Shown: positions 6,357 to 12,670 of the stretch, piece by piece | Numbering within the stretch: the stretch's first letter is position 1 | Layout of the letters: the number at the start of each line of letters is the position of its first letter | From: Oscillospiraceae bacterium | GTDB lineage: Bacteria; Bacillota; Clostridia; Oscillospirales; Ruminococcaceae | DNA: 13,133 nt | Direction of reading: 5' to 3' | Assembly: GCA_016297675.1 (NCBI GenBank) | Contig: JAEDGE010000049.1 | Coordinates: 1-13,133, forward strand | Notes under the pieces: model-generated | The model's database searches: none | What the model saw: the letters and a program-made list of their open reading frames with translations, nothing else | What the model was told of the DNA's origin: nothing | Position numbers and translations under genes: made by a program

Positions 6357-8675
6357 TTACAATTCGTGTTTTACACGGTCATGCTCTTCTGCACGCTTGG
6401 CATCATTAAACCGATCCAGTGTCCCCACTAAATACCCTGTAATCCGCCGAATTCGTTCAAAGCCTACATCATCAGCCAGCTCTTTTCTGCCGCACTGCGG
6501 ACAGCTGTCTCCGATGATACCTGTAAATCCGCAACAGGGATCTCTGTCCACCGGATGATTCACAGAACCGTATCCAATGCCTGCTTCCTTCATGCAGCGA
6601 ATCACCTTTTCAAACGCTGCTACATTCTGTACCGGATCGCCGTCCATTTCCACATAGCTGATATGTCCGCCGTTGGTCAATGCATGATACGGAGCTTCCA
6701 GACGAATCTTATCCACTGCACGAATCGGATAATATACTGGTACATGGAAAGAGTTTGTGTAGTAATCCCGATCTGTAATTCCTTCGATGACACCGTATTT
6801 TTCCCGATCCATTCGGACAAACCGTCCGGACAAGCCCTCTGCCGGCGTTGCCAGAACAGAGAAATTCAAGCCGGTCTTCTCGGATTCCAAATCCGTGCGT
6901 TCCCGCATTCTCTGAATGATTTTCAAGCCCAGCTGCTGGGCTTCTTCACTTTCTCCATGGTGTTTGCCAATCAATGCCTTTAATGTTTCCGCCAAACCGA
7001 TAAACCCAATGGAAAGCGTGCCGTGCTTGAGTACTTCTGCCACAGAATCATCCGGCCCCAAGCCCTCCGAATCCAGCCATACGCCCTGTCCCATCAGGAA
7101 CGGATAATTCCGCACCTTCTTCTGGCACTGAATCCGGAAACGGTCGGTCAGCTGCTCAATGGTGAGATTCATCATCTTATCCAGCTTCTTGAAGAACAAA
7201 TCCACATCGCCCTTCGCCTGAATGGCAAGCCGTGGCAGATTGATGGAGGTAAAACTCAAGTTGCCTCTGCCGGTTACAATCTCTCTGGTCGGGTCGTATA
7301 CATTGCCGATCACTCTGGTACGGCAGCCCATATAGGCAATTTCTGTCCGGTAATCTCCCGGCTTGTAGTATTGCAGATTATACGGGGCATCCAGAAAGGC
7401 GAAATTCGGGAACAGCCGCTTTGCCGAAACCCGACAAGCCAGCTTGAACATATCATAATTCGGATCTTCCTTGTTGTAATTCACGCCTTCTTTGACCTTA
7501 AAAATATGAATCGGGAAAATCGGTGTTTCTCCATTTCCAAGACCAGCCTCTTCCGCCAACAGCACATTTTCAATGACCATTCTGCCTTCCGGTGTAGTAT
7601 CTGTGCCGTAGTTAATGGAACTAAACGGCGTTTGTGCTCCGGCACGGCTGTTCATGGTATTCAGATTGTGAATCAGTGCTTCCATTGCCTGATAGGTCGC
7701 ACGGTTGGTTTCCTGATAGGCATTTTTCTTTGCAAATGCCTGTACAGTTGTGATCTGGTCATCCGTCAGCTTTTCTGATAGTTTTTCTGCCTCGGCTTCC
7801 TGATAGCCGTTGTTGTTCGCAAGGCACGGAATCAAACCCATTTCTTTCTGAATGGCAGCCGCATAATTTTTGACAAATGCTTCTGGTTCTTCGATTTCTG
7901 TCAGCAGTTCCAATGCTCTTGCAACATTCTGCAAATACCGTTTCCGGTAGGTTTTCTTGACACCGCCAGCCATCGCATAATCAAAGTTCGGCACACTCTG
8001 TCCGCCGTGCTGGTCGTTCTGATTGGACTGAATCGCAATGCATGCCAGTGCGGAATAACTGGAAATATCGTTTGGTTCCCGTAGGAAACCATGTCCGGTT
8101 GAAAAGCCGTGGTCAAACAGCTGAATCAAATCAATCTGACAGCAGGTTGTGGTCAGCGTTAAAAAATCCAAGTCATGAATATGAATATCCCCGTTCCGAT
8201 GTGCTTTCGCATGTTTCGGTTTCAGGACACGCATTTCATAAAATTCTTTTGCAGCGGAAGAGCCGTATTTCAGCATTGTTCCCATTGCGGTATCGCCGTC
8301 AATGTTCGCATTCTCTCGTTTGATGTCGCTGTCTTTGGCAGAATCAAATGTCAGTTCATTCATAATCTGCATCAGATTAGACTTGATTTCCCGATCTCTG
8401 GTTCGCTCATAGCGATATAAAATATATGCTTTCGCAGTCTGTGCGTGACCACACTCAATCAGCTCTTTTTCGACAAGATCCTGAATCTCTTCCACAGTTG
8501 GTTCTTTCTTGCCGTGCAGCTGCTCATACAGCTCACAAGTTTTCACTGCAATGTCCATTGCGGTATCCATATCCGTTCCGCCGACAGACTGTGCAGCACG
8601 AAAAACCGCATTCGCAATTTTTCCAATATTAAACGGCACCCGTCTGCCGTCCCGCTTGATGATATATGTAATCAT
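6357..8675 (-). CDS. nrdD: Anaerobic (class III) ribonucleoside-triphosphate reductase
   Basis: Reduces ribonucleoside triphosphates to dNTPs under anaerobic conditions by glycyl-radical chemistry. The 772 residues begin with an ATP-cone regulatory domain (about 1-95; IKRDGRRVPFNIGKIANAV). The catalytic barrel includes NGDIHIHDLDF (161-171), Cys178-Cys179 in LTTTCCQIDL and Cys451 in AYMGCRTRV, candidate active-site cysteines. The radical-site loop is RRITGYLVGTLDRFN with Gly747 as the expected radical glycine. Just upstream is a zinc-ribbon-like stretch, DPCCGFTGIIGDSCPQCGR, where the first cysteine pair is CC rather than C-x2-C. The ATG at 8675 follows AAGGGGAG. Two NrdR-like boxes lie between promoter and gene, so repression by NrdR is likely. 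nrdG follows. This is the only ribonucleotide reductase in the window, consistent with an anaerobe. Confidence 0.98.
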   Translation of the reverse strand: MITYIIKRDGRRVPFNIGKIANAVFRAAQSVGGTDMDTAMDIAVKTCELYEQLHGKKEPTVEEIQDLVEKELIECGHAQTAKAYILYRYERTRDREIKSNLMQIMNELTFDSAKDSDIKRENANIDGDTAMGTMLKYGSSAAKEFYEMRVLKPKHAKAHRNGDIHIHDLDFLTLTTTCCQIDLIQLFDHGFSTGHGFLREPNDISSYSALACIAIQSNQNDQHGGQSVPNFDYAMAGGVKKTYRKRYLQNVARALELLTEIEEPEAFVKNYAAAIQKEMGLIPCLANNNGYQEAEAEKLSEKLTDDQITTVQAFAKKNAYQETNRATYQAMEALIHNLNTMNSRAGAQTPFSSINYGTDTTPEGRMVIENVLLAEEAGLGNGETPIFPIHIFKVKEGVNYNKEDPNYDMFKLACRVSAKRLFPNFAFLDAPYNLQYYKPGDYRTEIAYMGCRTRVIGNVYDPTREIVTGRGNLSFTSINLPRLAIQAKGDVDLFFKKLDKMMNLTIEQLTDRFRIQCQKKVRNYPFLMGQGVWLDSEGLGPDDSVAEVLKHGTLSIGFIGLAETLKALIGKHHGESEEAQQLGLKIIQRMRERTDLESEKTGLNFSVLATPAEGLSGRFVRMDREKYGVIEGITDRDYYTNSFHVPVYYPIRAVDKIRLEAPYHALTNGGHISYVEMDGDPVQNVAAFEKVIRCMKEAGIGYGSVNHPVDRDPCCGFTGIIGDSCPQCGRKELADDVGFERIRRITGYLVGTLDRFNDAKRAEEHDRVKHEL

Positions 8676-8698
8676 AAGTGCACACGCTCCCCTTAAAA

Positions 8699-8744
8699 TA
8701 CAAAATATAGTAGTACAGCCGATAAAGTAACAATGTATCTTGTA
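8699..8744 (-). promoter_or_regulatory. Two NrdR-box-like operators upstream of nrdD
   Basis: The proximal box (about 8699-8714) reads ACTACTATATTTTGTA on the minus strand. The distal box (8730-8744) reads TACAAGATACATTGT. They start about 30 bases apart, three helical turns, as expected for the tandem boxes bound by the ATP/dATP-sensing repressor NrdR. The second box sits inside a larger near-perfect dyad (8722-8750; ATAAAGT arms). Both lie downstream of the predicted -10 element, so bound repressor would block early elongation or open-complex formation. I matched the consensus from memory. Confidence 0.7.
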
Positions 8745-8762
8745 CTTTATGGCTGCCTATCC

Positions 8763-8791
8763 AGTATAACGCATTTTTTCGTGAATGTCAA
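8763..8791 (-). promoter_or_regulatory. Sigma-A type promoter of nrdD-nrdG
   Basis: Minus strand: TTGACA (8791-8786), 17-base spacer, TATACT (8768-8763). The -35 is perfect and the -10 differs at one position. It begins just after the terminator at 8806-8827 and gives nrdD a leader of about 80 nucleotides that includes the NrdR-like boxes. Confidence 0.88.
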
Positions 8792-8805
8792 TAGGGCAAA
8801 ACAAA

Positions 8806-8827
8806 AAAAATCGCTTCTTCGATTTTT
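8806..8827 (-). terminator. Terminator of the small membrane-protein gene
   Basis: AAAAATCG pairs with CGATTTTT (8806-8813 and 8820-8827) around a six-base loop, with three more Ts following in the minus-strand reading. It overlaps the stop codon of the 57-codon ORF. The stem is AT-rich, so efficiency may be moderate. Confidence 0.7.
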
Positions 8828-8999
8828 AGTAGGAAAACCAATTAAAATTCACACCAAGCAGATAGAAAACAAGTCCCCCCAGCAAACAAAACAAAAAAAT
8901 AAAAAAAACTGTTCGCATCCGAAAGCGGAGTTTCGGTTTGGGGTAGCGTCCTGTATATTCCGGCATGGTCGGGGAGGAGATAGATTTTTTCTTTTTCAT
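8826..8999 (-). CDS. Small single-pass membrane protein (57 residues), unrecognised
   Basis: A 57-codon ORF starts at ATG 8999 and stops with TAA at 8826-8828. The product starts MKKKKSISSPTMPEYTGRYP, continues with a basic stretch to about residue 29 (KPKLRFRMRT), then a strongly hydrophobic segment (about 31-50; VFFIFLFCLLGGLVFYLLGV) and a short aromatic tail ending NFNWFSY. The positive-inside rule predicts a cytoplasmic N-terminus and one membrane span. An AAGGAG lies 12 bases upstream of the start, longer than ideal. A full promoter (9050-9078) and a terminator overlapping the stop codon frame it as an independent unit between rpsR and nrdD. The 26 bases upstream and the gene itself have no frame break. 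I do not recognise a family. The tight promoter-SD-ORF-terminator arrangement is the main evidence that it is real. Confidence 0.7.
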   Translation of the reverse strand: MKKKKSISSPTMPEYTGRYPKPKLRFRMRTVFFIFLFCLLGGLVFYLLGVNFNWFSY

Positions 9000-9049
9000 C
9001 GCACAGCAGCACTCCTTATGAGATGTTGGGTCGAAACACGTTCCTTTTT

Positions 9050-9078
9050 ATTATACGTCATGCCACGAAAAAAATCAA
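9050..9078 (-). promoter_or_regulatory. Sigma-A type promoter of the small membrane-protein gene
   Basis: Minus strand: TTGATT (9078-9073), 17-base spacer, TATAAT (9055-9050). The -10 is perfect and the -35 has four of six consensus bases. The predicted start is about 44 bases upstream of the 57-codon ORF. Confidence 0.75.
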
Positions 9079-9156
9079 GGGGGTTCCTGCGAGAAAATCA
9101 AAATCTATTTGCTGTCCCGTATCCAAACTGCTCTTTTCAAGCAAAGAGCAAACAAA

Positions 9157-9188
9157 AAGGACGCTCCCTCTTACAAAGGAACGTCCTT
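9157..9188 (-). terminator. Rho-independent terminator of rpsF-ssb-rpsR
   Basis: An 11-bp stem (9157-9167 with 9178-9188; AAGGACGTTCC with GGAGCGTCCTT in the minus reading, one G-U pair) is followed by TTTTTG. It starts about 22 bases after the rpsR stop. A second short dyad (CTCTTT/AAAGAG, 9131-9148) lies further downstream without a T-run. Confidence 0.9.
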
Positions 9189-9210
9189 CTCTATCGAACA
9201 CAAGTTCTGC

Positions 9211-9450
9211 TTAGTCGCTTACATACGGCAGCAGTGCTACGTGTCTTGCTCTCTTAATGGCGGTGGTCAGCTTCCGCTGATGATATGCACAAGTGCCAGT
9301 GACTCTTCTCGGCAGAATCTTTGCCCGCTCTGTCATGCACTTTCTCAGCTTTGCAATATCCTTGTAATCAATGACATCCACTCTGTCTACACAGAACATG
9401 CAAACCTTTTTTCTCGGTCTTTTTGCTCCCATTCTTGGTGCTCTTTCCAT
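9211..9450 (-). CDS. rpsR: 30S ribosomal protein S18, zinc-binding type
   Basis: S18 pairs with S6 on the 30S platform. The 79 residues contain the family signature YKDIAKLRKCMTERAKILPRR and TAIKRARHVALLPYV. It is the cysteine-containing form: Cys17-x2-Cys20 (VCMFC) and Cys54-x2-His57 (GTCAYHQ) fit a zinc site, with an extra Cys38. Many Firmicutes, including Bacillus, carry the Zn-free form, so this marks a zinc-requiring S18; no Zn-free paralogue is visible here. The ATG at 9450 has AGGAGG eight bases upstream. It is last in the conserved rpsF-ssb-rpsR operon and ends at a strong terminator. Confidence 0.98.
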   Translation of the reverse strand: MERAPRMGAKRPRKKVCMFCVDRVDVIDYKDIAKLRKCMTERAKILPRRVTGTCAYHQRKLTTAIKRARHVALLPYVSD

Positions 9451-9500
9451 GGTCTTTTCCTCCTAACTGCAAATGCAAGATTTTGTTTTTTGTTTCTGCA

Positions 9501-10046
9501 TTAGAACGGTACTTCACCATCGCTGAGGATTTCTTCAAAATCGCTCAGGTCACCCAGCTGAATCGGAACGGAATTGTTCTGCTGCGGTACAGCTGCCGCT
9601 GGCTGTGGTGCTGCCTGCGGTGCCGGCTGCTGCGGAGCAGCTGGCTGCTGATACTGCGGCGGTTGATACTGGTAACCACTCTGATTGGATGGTGCAGTAT
9701 AATTTCCACTTGCCTGTGCAGCGGCTCTGGTTTCCCCAAAAGAAACATTATCCGCCTGCACTTCCATGGAATAATGCTTTACACCATTTGCATCTGTATA
9801 ATCCGAATTTTGCAGTCTGCCTTCCACAATGATCATCGACCCTTTGCGGAAATAACGGCTTACAAACTCTGCCTGCTGCCGCCAACAAAGCACACTGATA
9901 AAATCAGCCTGCCGCTCGCCGGTGCTTTTAGAGGTATAGCCACGATCCACTGCAACTCGAATTCTGCACATTGCAACACCGCTCTGTGTCTGCCGAAAAT
10001 CCGGATCGGCACACAATCTACCCATCAAAATGACTTTATTCAGCAC
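9501..10046 (-). CDS. ssb: Single-stranded DNA-binding protein
   Basis: SSB coats single-stranded DNA in replication, recombination and repair and recruits partners through its tail. The OB-fold domain occupies about 1-107, opening LNKVILMGRLCADPDFRQTQ and containing DFISVLCWRQQAEFVSRYFRKGSMIIVEGRLQ. It is followed by a low-complexity Gln/Pro/Ala linker (about 110-160) and an acidic C-terminal tip ending DGEVPF, the expected partner-docking peptide. Length (181) is normal for a linker of this kind. The start is GTG at 10046. An ATG a few bases upstream is out of frame, and an AAAGGA site lies about ten bases before the GTG. Placed between rpsF and rpsR, the standard order. Confidence 0.97.
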   Translation of the reverse strand: MLNKVILMGRLCADPDFRQTQSGVAMCRIRVAVDRGYTSKSTGERQADFISVLCWRQQAEFVSRYFRKGSMIIVEGRLQNSDYTDANGVKHYSMEVQADNVSFGETRAAAQASGNYTAPSNQSGYQYQPPQYQQPAAPQQPAPQAAPQPAAAVPQQNNSVPIQLGDLSDFEEILSDGEVPF

Positions 10047-10101
10047 AACCTTCCATTCCTTTCTATCTGCATGAAACCATTCCCGTTCTATGAAAAATGG
10101 C

Positions 10102-10395
10102 TTATTCTACAACCGTTACCAGGAACCGCAGAACGCCGTCTGTGATGTTCAGGACACGCTCCAGCTCAGCCGGGAAATCCGGTGTTGCTGTAAAGGTATA
10201 CAGTGCATAGTAGCCGTCCGGTTCATCGTTGATCGGGTATGCGAGCTTCCGCTTGCCCCACTCGTTCACTTCGTCCAGTGTGGCAGACGCTTCAATCTTG
10301 TTCTTGAACTTTTCCACCAGTTCCTTCACAGCGTCTTCGCCGTTTGCCAGGCTGTAAACTGCCATCAGCTCGTACTTTGCATTCAACTTTGCCAC
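10102..10395 (-). CDS. rpsF: 30S ribosomal protein S6
   Basis: S6 binds the platform of the 30S subunit as a partner of S18. The 97 residues are normal length and show the ferredoxin-like fold signature: KYELMAVYSL strand, KNKIEASATLDEVNEWGKRKLAYPINDEPDGYYALYTF, and a LERVLNITDGVLRFLVTVVE C-terminus. The start is GTG at 10395, ten bases after an extended AAGGAGGTG site, and no in-frame ATG is available nearby. It opens the rpsF-ssb-rpsR operon and has a perfect promoter at 10456-10484. A gap of 55 bases separates it from ssb. Confidence 0.97.
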   Translation of the reverse strand: MAKLNAKYELMAVYSLANGEDAVKELVEKFKNKIEASATLDEVNEWGKRKLAYPINDEPDGYYALYTFTATPDFPAELERVLNITDGVLRFLVTVVE

Positions 10396-10455
10396 GTTAA
10401 AAACACCTCCTTCTGGATTTCGCCTACAAAAAATGCAAGCAAGGATAACGAATCT

Positions 10456-10484
10456 ATTATATCAAATTTTGTGTTTCTTGTCAA
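10456..10484 (-). promoter_or_regulatory. Sigma-A type promoter of rpsF-ssb-rpsR
   Basis: Minus strand: TTGACA (10484-10479), 17-base spacer, TATAAT (10461-10456). Both hexamers are perfect. The predicted leader is about 55 nucleotides; I did not recognise the S6:S18 binding motif in it. Confidence 0.9.
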
Positions 10485-10512
10485 GCTTTTTTTTCCGATT
10501 CCTGCAAAAAAT

Positions 10513-11523
10513 TTAAAACGCCAGATTGATTCCCAGAATAAACAACGCAGAAAACAATACGCTTACACTGTACTGTGCCAGAATTGCCAGCAAAACAAAC
10601 CAATAATTTGTTCCGCCTGTCATCCGCAAGCGGTCTTTTTGCATATTTACAGGCAGATTTTCCGCACGAATTTTTCGTACCTTCCGCAATACAAAGCGGT
10701 AATAAATATAGTTGGAAAAGGCGAACAGCAAGATTCTTGCAGCAAAATTCAAGTACATACAAATCGTATACAGCCAACGAAGCAGCGTTTCATGCGGCTG
10801 AAGGAAATTGCAAAACGCCTCTGTTTGTCGAATCATTGTATCAAAAATACTGCTGTACAGGCTTCCCATGCTCTCCTGCATGGATCGCAGATTAGAAATG
10901 AATCGCTCTCCGTCTGTCGCAAAGGAATACAGCTCAGACGGTAGATTCAGCAGTAAAAATCCAATGATCACCAGAAATGTCATCCCCCACATTTTCCGGC
11001 TGGCAAAATAAAAATGCGGCAACAGTGCACTGATGAGGTTCATAGAAAGTTTGGAACCCGTCTCCCGAAATTTTTTAAAAATCGGAATATAATACATCGT
11101 GTTCGTCCGCACAAAGTTTGCAACGTCCTCTAAACGCTCTCCCTCATACTGTTCATTCGGATCCAATCCACAGCAGACATCTTCGGCATAGGCATTCTGC
11201 CACTGATATTCATTTTGTGAGGCATCTGCGGATTGTGACGCATTCAGAATCATCCCGCAATGTCCGCAAAATGCCTGCTGTGCAGGATTGTCTGTCCCAC
11301 AGCGTGGGCAGCGTCTTGTCTCTTCTTTTGCAGTTTCTGCTTCCTGCTGCACTGGCTTCCAGCTACTGCCGGTTTCATGCAATCGAATATTGGTACAATG
11401 ATCCGTCTCCTGCCAGCAGGCACGATGATACGGCGTACCGCATTCTGGACAAACTACAACATCATCCTCCGGCTGAAATGGCTTTTGACAATGAAAACAG
11501 GACTGTCCTGTATAATCTGCCAT
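10513..11523 (-). CDS. RING/zinc-ribbon membrane protein, DUF2628-like
   Basis: A 336-residue protein with two N-terminal zinc modules and a C-terminal membrane region. The first module (about 9-43) has Cys9-x2-Cys12, Cys25-x2-Cys28, His33 and Cys36 with His42-Cys43, a cross-brace pattern like the prokaryotic RING-finger family. The second (72-89) is a zinc ribbon, RCPRCG and FCGHCG. A linker with DPNEQYEGERLEDVANFVRTNTMYYIPIFKKF and ISALLPHFYFASRKMWG (about 121-180) resembles DUF2628 proteins, and hydrophobic segments at about 181-198, 255-277 and 307-333 follow. I chose ATG 11523 over the longer frame start at 11607 because a GGAAG site precedes 11523 and none precedes 11607. Function unknown; bacterial RING-like proteins need not be ubiquitin ligases. 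It lies 88 bases after the small secreted protein; no terminator found. Confidence 0.8.
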   Translation of the reverse strand: MADYTGQSCFHCQKPFQPEDDVVVCPECGTPYHRACWQETDHCTNIRLHETGSSWKPVQQEAETAKEETRRCPRCGTDNPAQQAFCGHCGMILNASQSADASQNEYQWQNAYAEDVCCGLDPNEQYEGERLEDVANFVRTNTMYYIPIFKKFRETGSKLSMNLISALLPHFYFASRKMWGMTFLVIIGFLLLNLPSELYSFATDGERFISNLRSMQESMGSLYSSIFDTMIRQTEAFCNFLQPHETLLRWLYTICMYLNFAARILLFAFSNYIYYRFVLRKVRKIRAENLPVNMQKDRLRMTGGTNYWFVLLAILAQYSVSVLFSALFILGINLAF

Positions 11524-11611
11524 AAAACAATGCACTTCCTTTCTGATTTCGCCGCTGCGAAACGTGATTCTTTTTTCCTGACGGCAGACAACATGCAGAG
11601 AATCCAACCCT

Positions 11612-11878
11612 TTACGATTTGGGTTGCTCCCCGCTGTCTGTCTTCTGTTTTTGGGCTGACTTTATCTTTCGCCATTTTGGAATGATCACAGCTGATGCAG
11701 TCACAACCGCAGTGACAGTAAAAATCCCCAGTACCATCCACACTTCTCCAGCCTTTTCATCCGATTCTGTTTCTGCTGTAACTTCTGAAGAAACTGCTGT
11801 GGTGTCTGCTGCTGCCGGCAGACCGCAGCTAAAAAGCAGTGCCAGCACACAAAACATGCCAATGACAGATCGTTTCAT
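11612..11878 (-). CDS. Small secreted or type I membrane protein, unrecognised
   Basis: The 88-residue product has a signal peptide (MKRSVIGMFCVLALLFSCGL, with a likely cleavage after the following PAAA), a short acidic Thr/Ser/Glu-rich extracellular stretch (about 25-45), one membrane segment (about 47-70; VWMVLGIFTVTAVVTASAVI) and a basic cytoplasmic tail. I take the ATG at 11878 because GGAGG lies seven bases upstream; an in-frame extension to 11944 has no such site and runs into the hairpin cluster. The Cys in LFSC is not a proper lipobox. No family recognised. It precedes the RING/DUF2628 gene in the same direction and may act with it; this is inference from order only. Confidence 0.65.
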   Translation of the reverse strand: MKRSVIGMFCVLALLFSCGLPAAADTTAVSSEVTAETESDEKAGEVWMVLGIFTVTAVVTASAVIIPKWRKIKSAQKQKTDSGEQPKS

Positions 11879-11935
11879 ACAACGCCTCCATTTTCTTGCA
11901 TCCGCAGTATTTCTGCTGACTGATATACTACGCAC

Positions 11936-12000
11936 GGTTACCAATCACGCAATGTGATTGATAACCGCCGTCCATGACGGCGGGCGGCACTGTGTGCCGC
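11936..12000 (-). repeat. Cluster of three back-to-back hairpins (candidate dispersed palindromic repeat)
   Basis: Three stems abut with almost no spacing. The first pairs 11936-11948 with 11954-11966 (13 bp around five bases; its one mismatch becomes G-U in minus-strand RNA). The second pairs CCGCCGTC with GACGGCGG (11965-11972, 11976-11983; three-base loop). The third pairs GCGGCAC with GTGCCGC (11984-11990, 11994-12000; three-base loop). The G-U pair favours a minus-strand transcript. None has a T-run, so they are not ordinary terminators. The GC-rich block is unlike the AT-rich kptA side and sits where a gene appears to break off. The element may extend on the kptA side to about 12040. 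Alternatives: a structured leader of the 11612-11878 gene, or an mRNA-stabilising 3' structure. Confidence 0.6.
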
Positions 12001-12023
12001 ATCGTGCTGCGTTGATACTCCCG

Positions 12024-12071
12024 CTATAAAAGCCGCATTGTATATTCGCCTTTGCTGTAAATATCAATCAT
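12024..12071 (-). pseudogene. Truncated 15-codon ORF after kptA, possibly a broken NADAR-like gene
   Basis: Nine bases past the kptA stop, an ATG at 12071 opens the frame MIDIYSKGEYTMRLL, then TAG at 12024-12026. A TTAAGGCGAG ribosome binding site overlaps the kptA stop codon and sits seven bases before the ATG, the arrangement of a translationally coupled gene rather than of random sequence. The first ten residues resemble, from memory, the start of small NADAR-superfamily proteins (IDIYSKG-type N-termini), which are often found with ADP-ribose enzymes. After about codon 11 the reading frame enters the GC-rich hairpin region. I read it as a gene cut off by a repeat or deletion; it could also be a chance short ORF. 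Confidence 0.35.
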
Positions 12072-12080
12072 ACGCTCGCC

Positions 12081-12653
12081 TTAATAAATATAGTCCACAA
12101 TAAACTCAGCAGGAATTTCTTCCGCACACCAGACCTCATTCTCAGTAACGCCAAACTGCACGCCCTTTTTATACAGTTCCAACGCTGCAATTTTCAGAAT
12201 TACTGGTTCGTGATGATACCAGCGTTCGGCGGACTGTCTTGCTTTTTCAATATCAGCCTGCATATGAACTGCATGACGCTTCATTTTTGAGATATGACCG
12301 CTTGCAATAATCTTGTTCATCGCAGTTGTATTCGTTCCGTGATAGAGAAATTCGGGTGGTTCTTTATACGTTAATTCAGGTTCAACCCATTCAATGGAAT
12401 GCCCCTGACAGCATTTGATTTTACTCTTGTACTGGTCAAATCTGTATCTTCCTTTTTTGTCTTCAGCAACTATCTTTTCAAGAATACTTCTTGTAATGTG
12501 ACACTTGCCACTGTTGTTGACACCTTTTATCAGCGTATCAACACTCACCCAGCCATGATTATCCATGACCTCATGTGGCTCACCAATTATCTGTGGATTG
12601 TGCCTGAGTATGGAACACAGAAATGTGCTGAGTCTTTTATAATCTTCTGCCAT
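12081..12653 (-). CDS. kptA: RNA 2'-phosphotransferase (Tpt1/KptA family)
   Basis: Tpt1/KptA transfers an internal RNA 2'-phosphate to NAD+, releasing nicotinamide and ADP-ribose 1'',2''-cyclic phosphate. The 190-residue protein has the N-terminal winged-helix lobe with LRHNPQ (Arg17-His18), GWVSVDTLI (34-42) and DKKGRYRF, then CCQGHSIEWV (81-90), and the C-terminal ADP-ribosyltransferase-like lobe with FLYHGT (102-107), KMKRHAVHM (123-131, Arg126) and the terminal VWCAEEIPAEFI. Family catalytic residues are Arg-His, an Arg before QGHS, and a later Arg; here the pre-QGHS position is Lys80 (IKCCQGHS), an unusual conservative change. The ATG at 12653 follows GAGG by eight bases; a TTG two codons earlier is less likely. 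It follows the metallophosphoesterase by 17 bases. The true bacterial substrate is uncertain. Confidence 0.93.
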   Translation of the reverse strand: MAEDYKRLSTFLCSILRHNPQIIGEPHEVMDNHGWVSVDTLIKGVNNSGKCHITRSILEKIVAEDKKGRYRFDQYKSKIKCCQGHSIEWVEPELTYKEPPEFLYHGTNTTAMNKIIASGHISKMKRHAVHMQADIEKARQSAERWYHHEPVILKIAALELYKKGVQFGVTENEVWCAEEIPAEFIVDYIY

Positions 12654-12670
12654 TTTCAATCCCTCTTTTA

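Noticed and set aside
9423..10145. Plus-strand frame of 240 codons opposite ssb
   Set aside because: Low-complexity Trp/Leu/Cys-rich translation produced by the reverse complement of the Gln/Pro-rich SSB linker; no ribosome binding site or family match.
11524..11607. 28-residue N-terminal extension of the RING/DUF2628 protein
   Set aside because: No ribosome binding site precedes 11607 and the extra residues add no motif; the ATG at 11523 has a GGAAG site.
11605..11626. CAACCC/GGGTTG stem overlapping the stop of the small secreted protein as a terminator
   Set aside because: Only 6 bp with a ten-base loop and no following T-run in the minus reading.
11936..12000. CRISPR array or integron attC site at the hairpin cluster
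   Set aside because: The three stems differ in sequence and have no spacers, so it is not CRISPR. No pair of integron core sites (RYYYAAC/GTTRRRY) frames it in the right arrangement.
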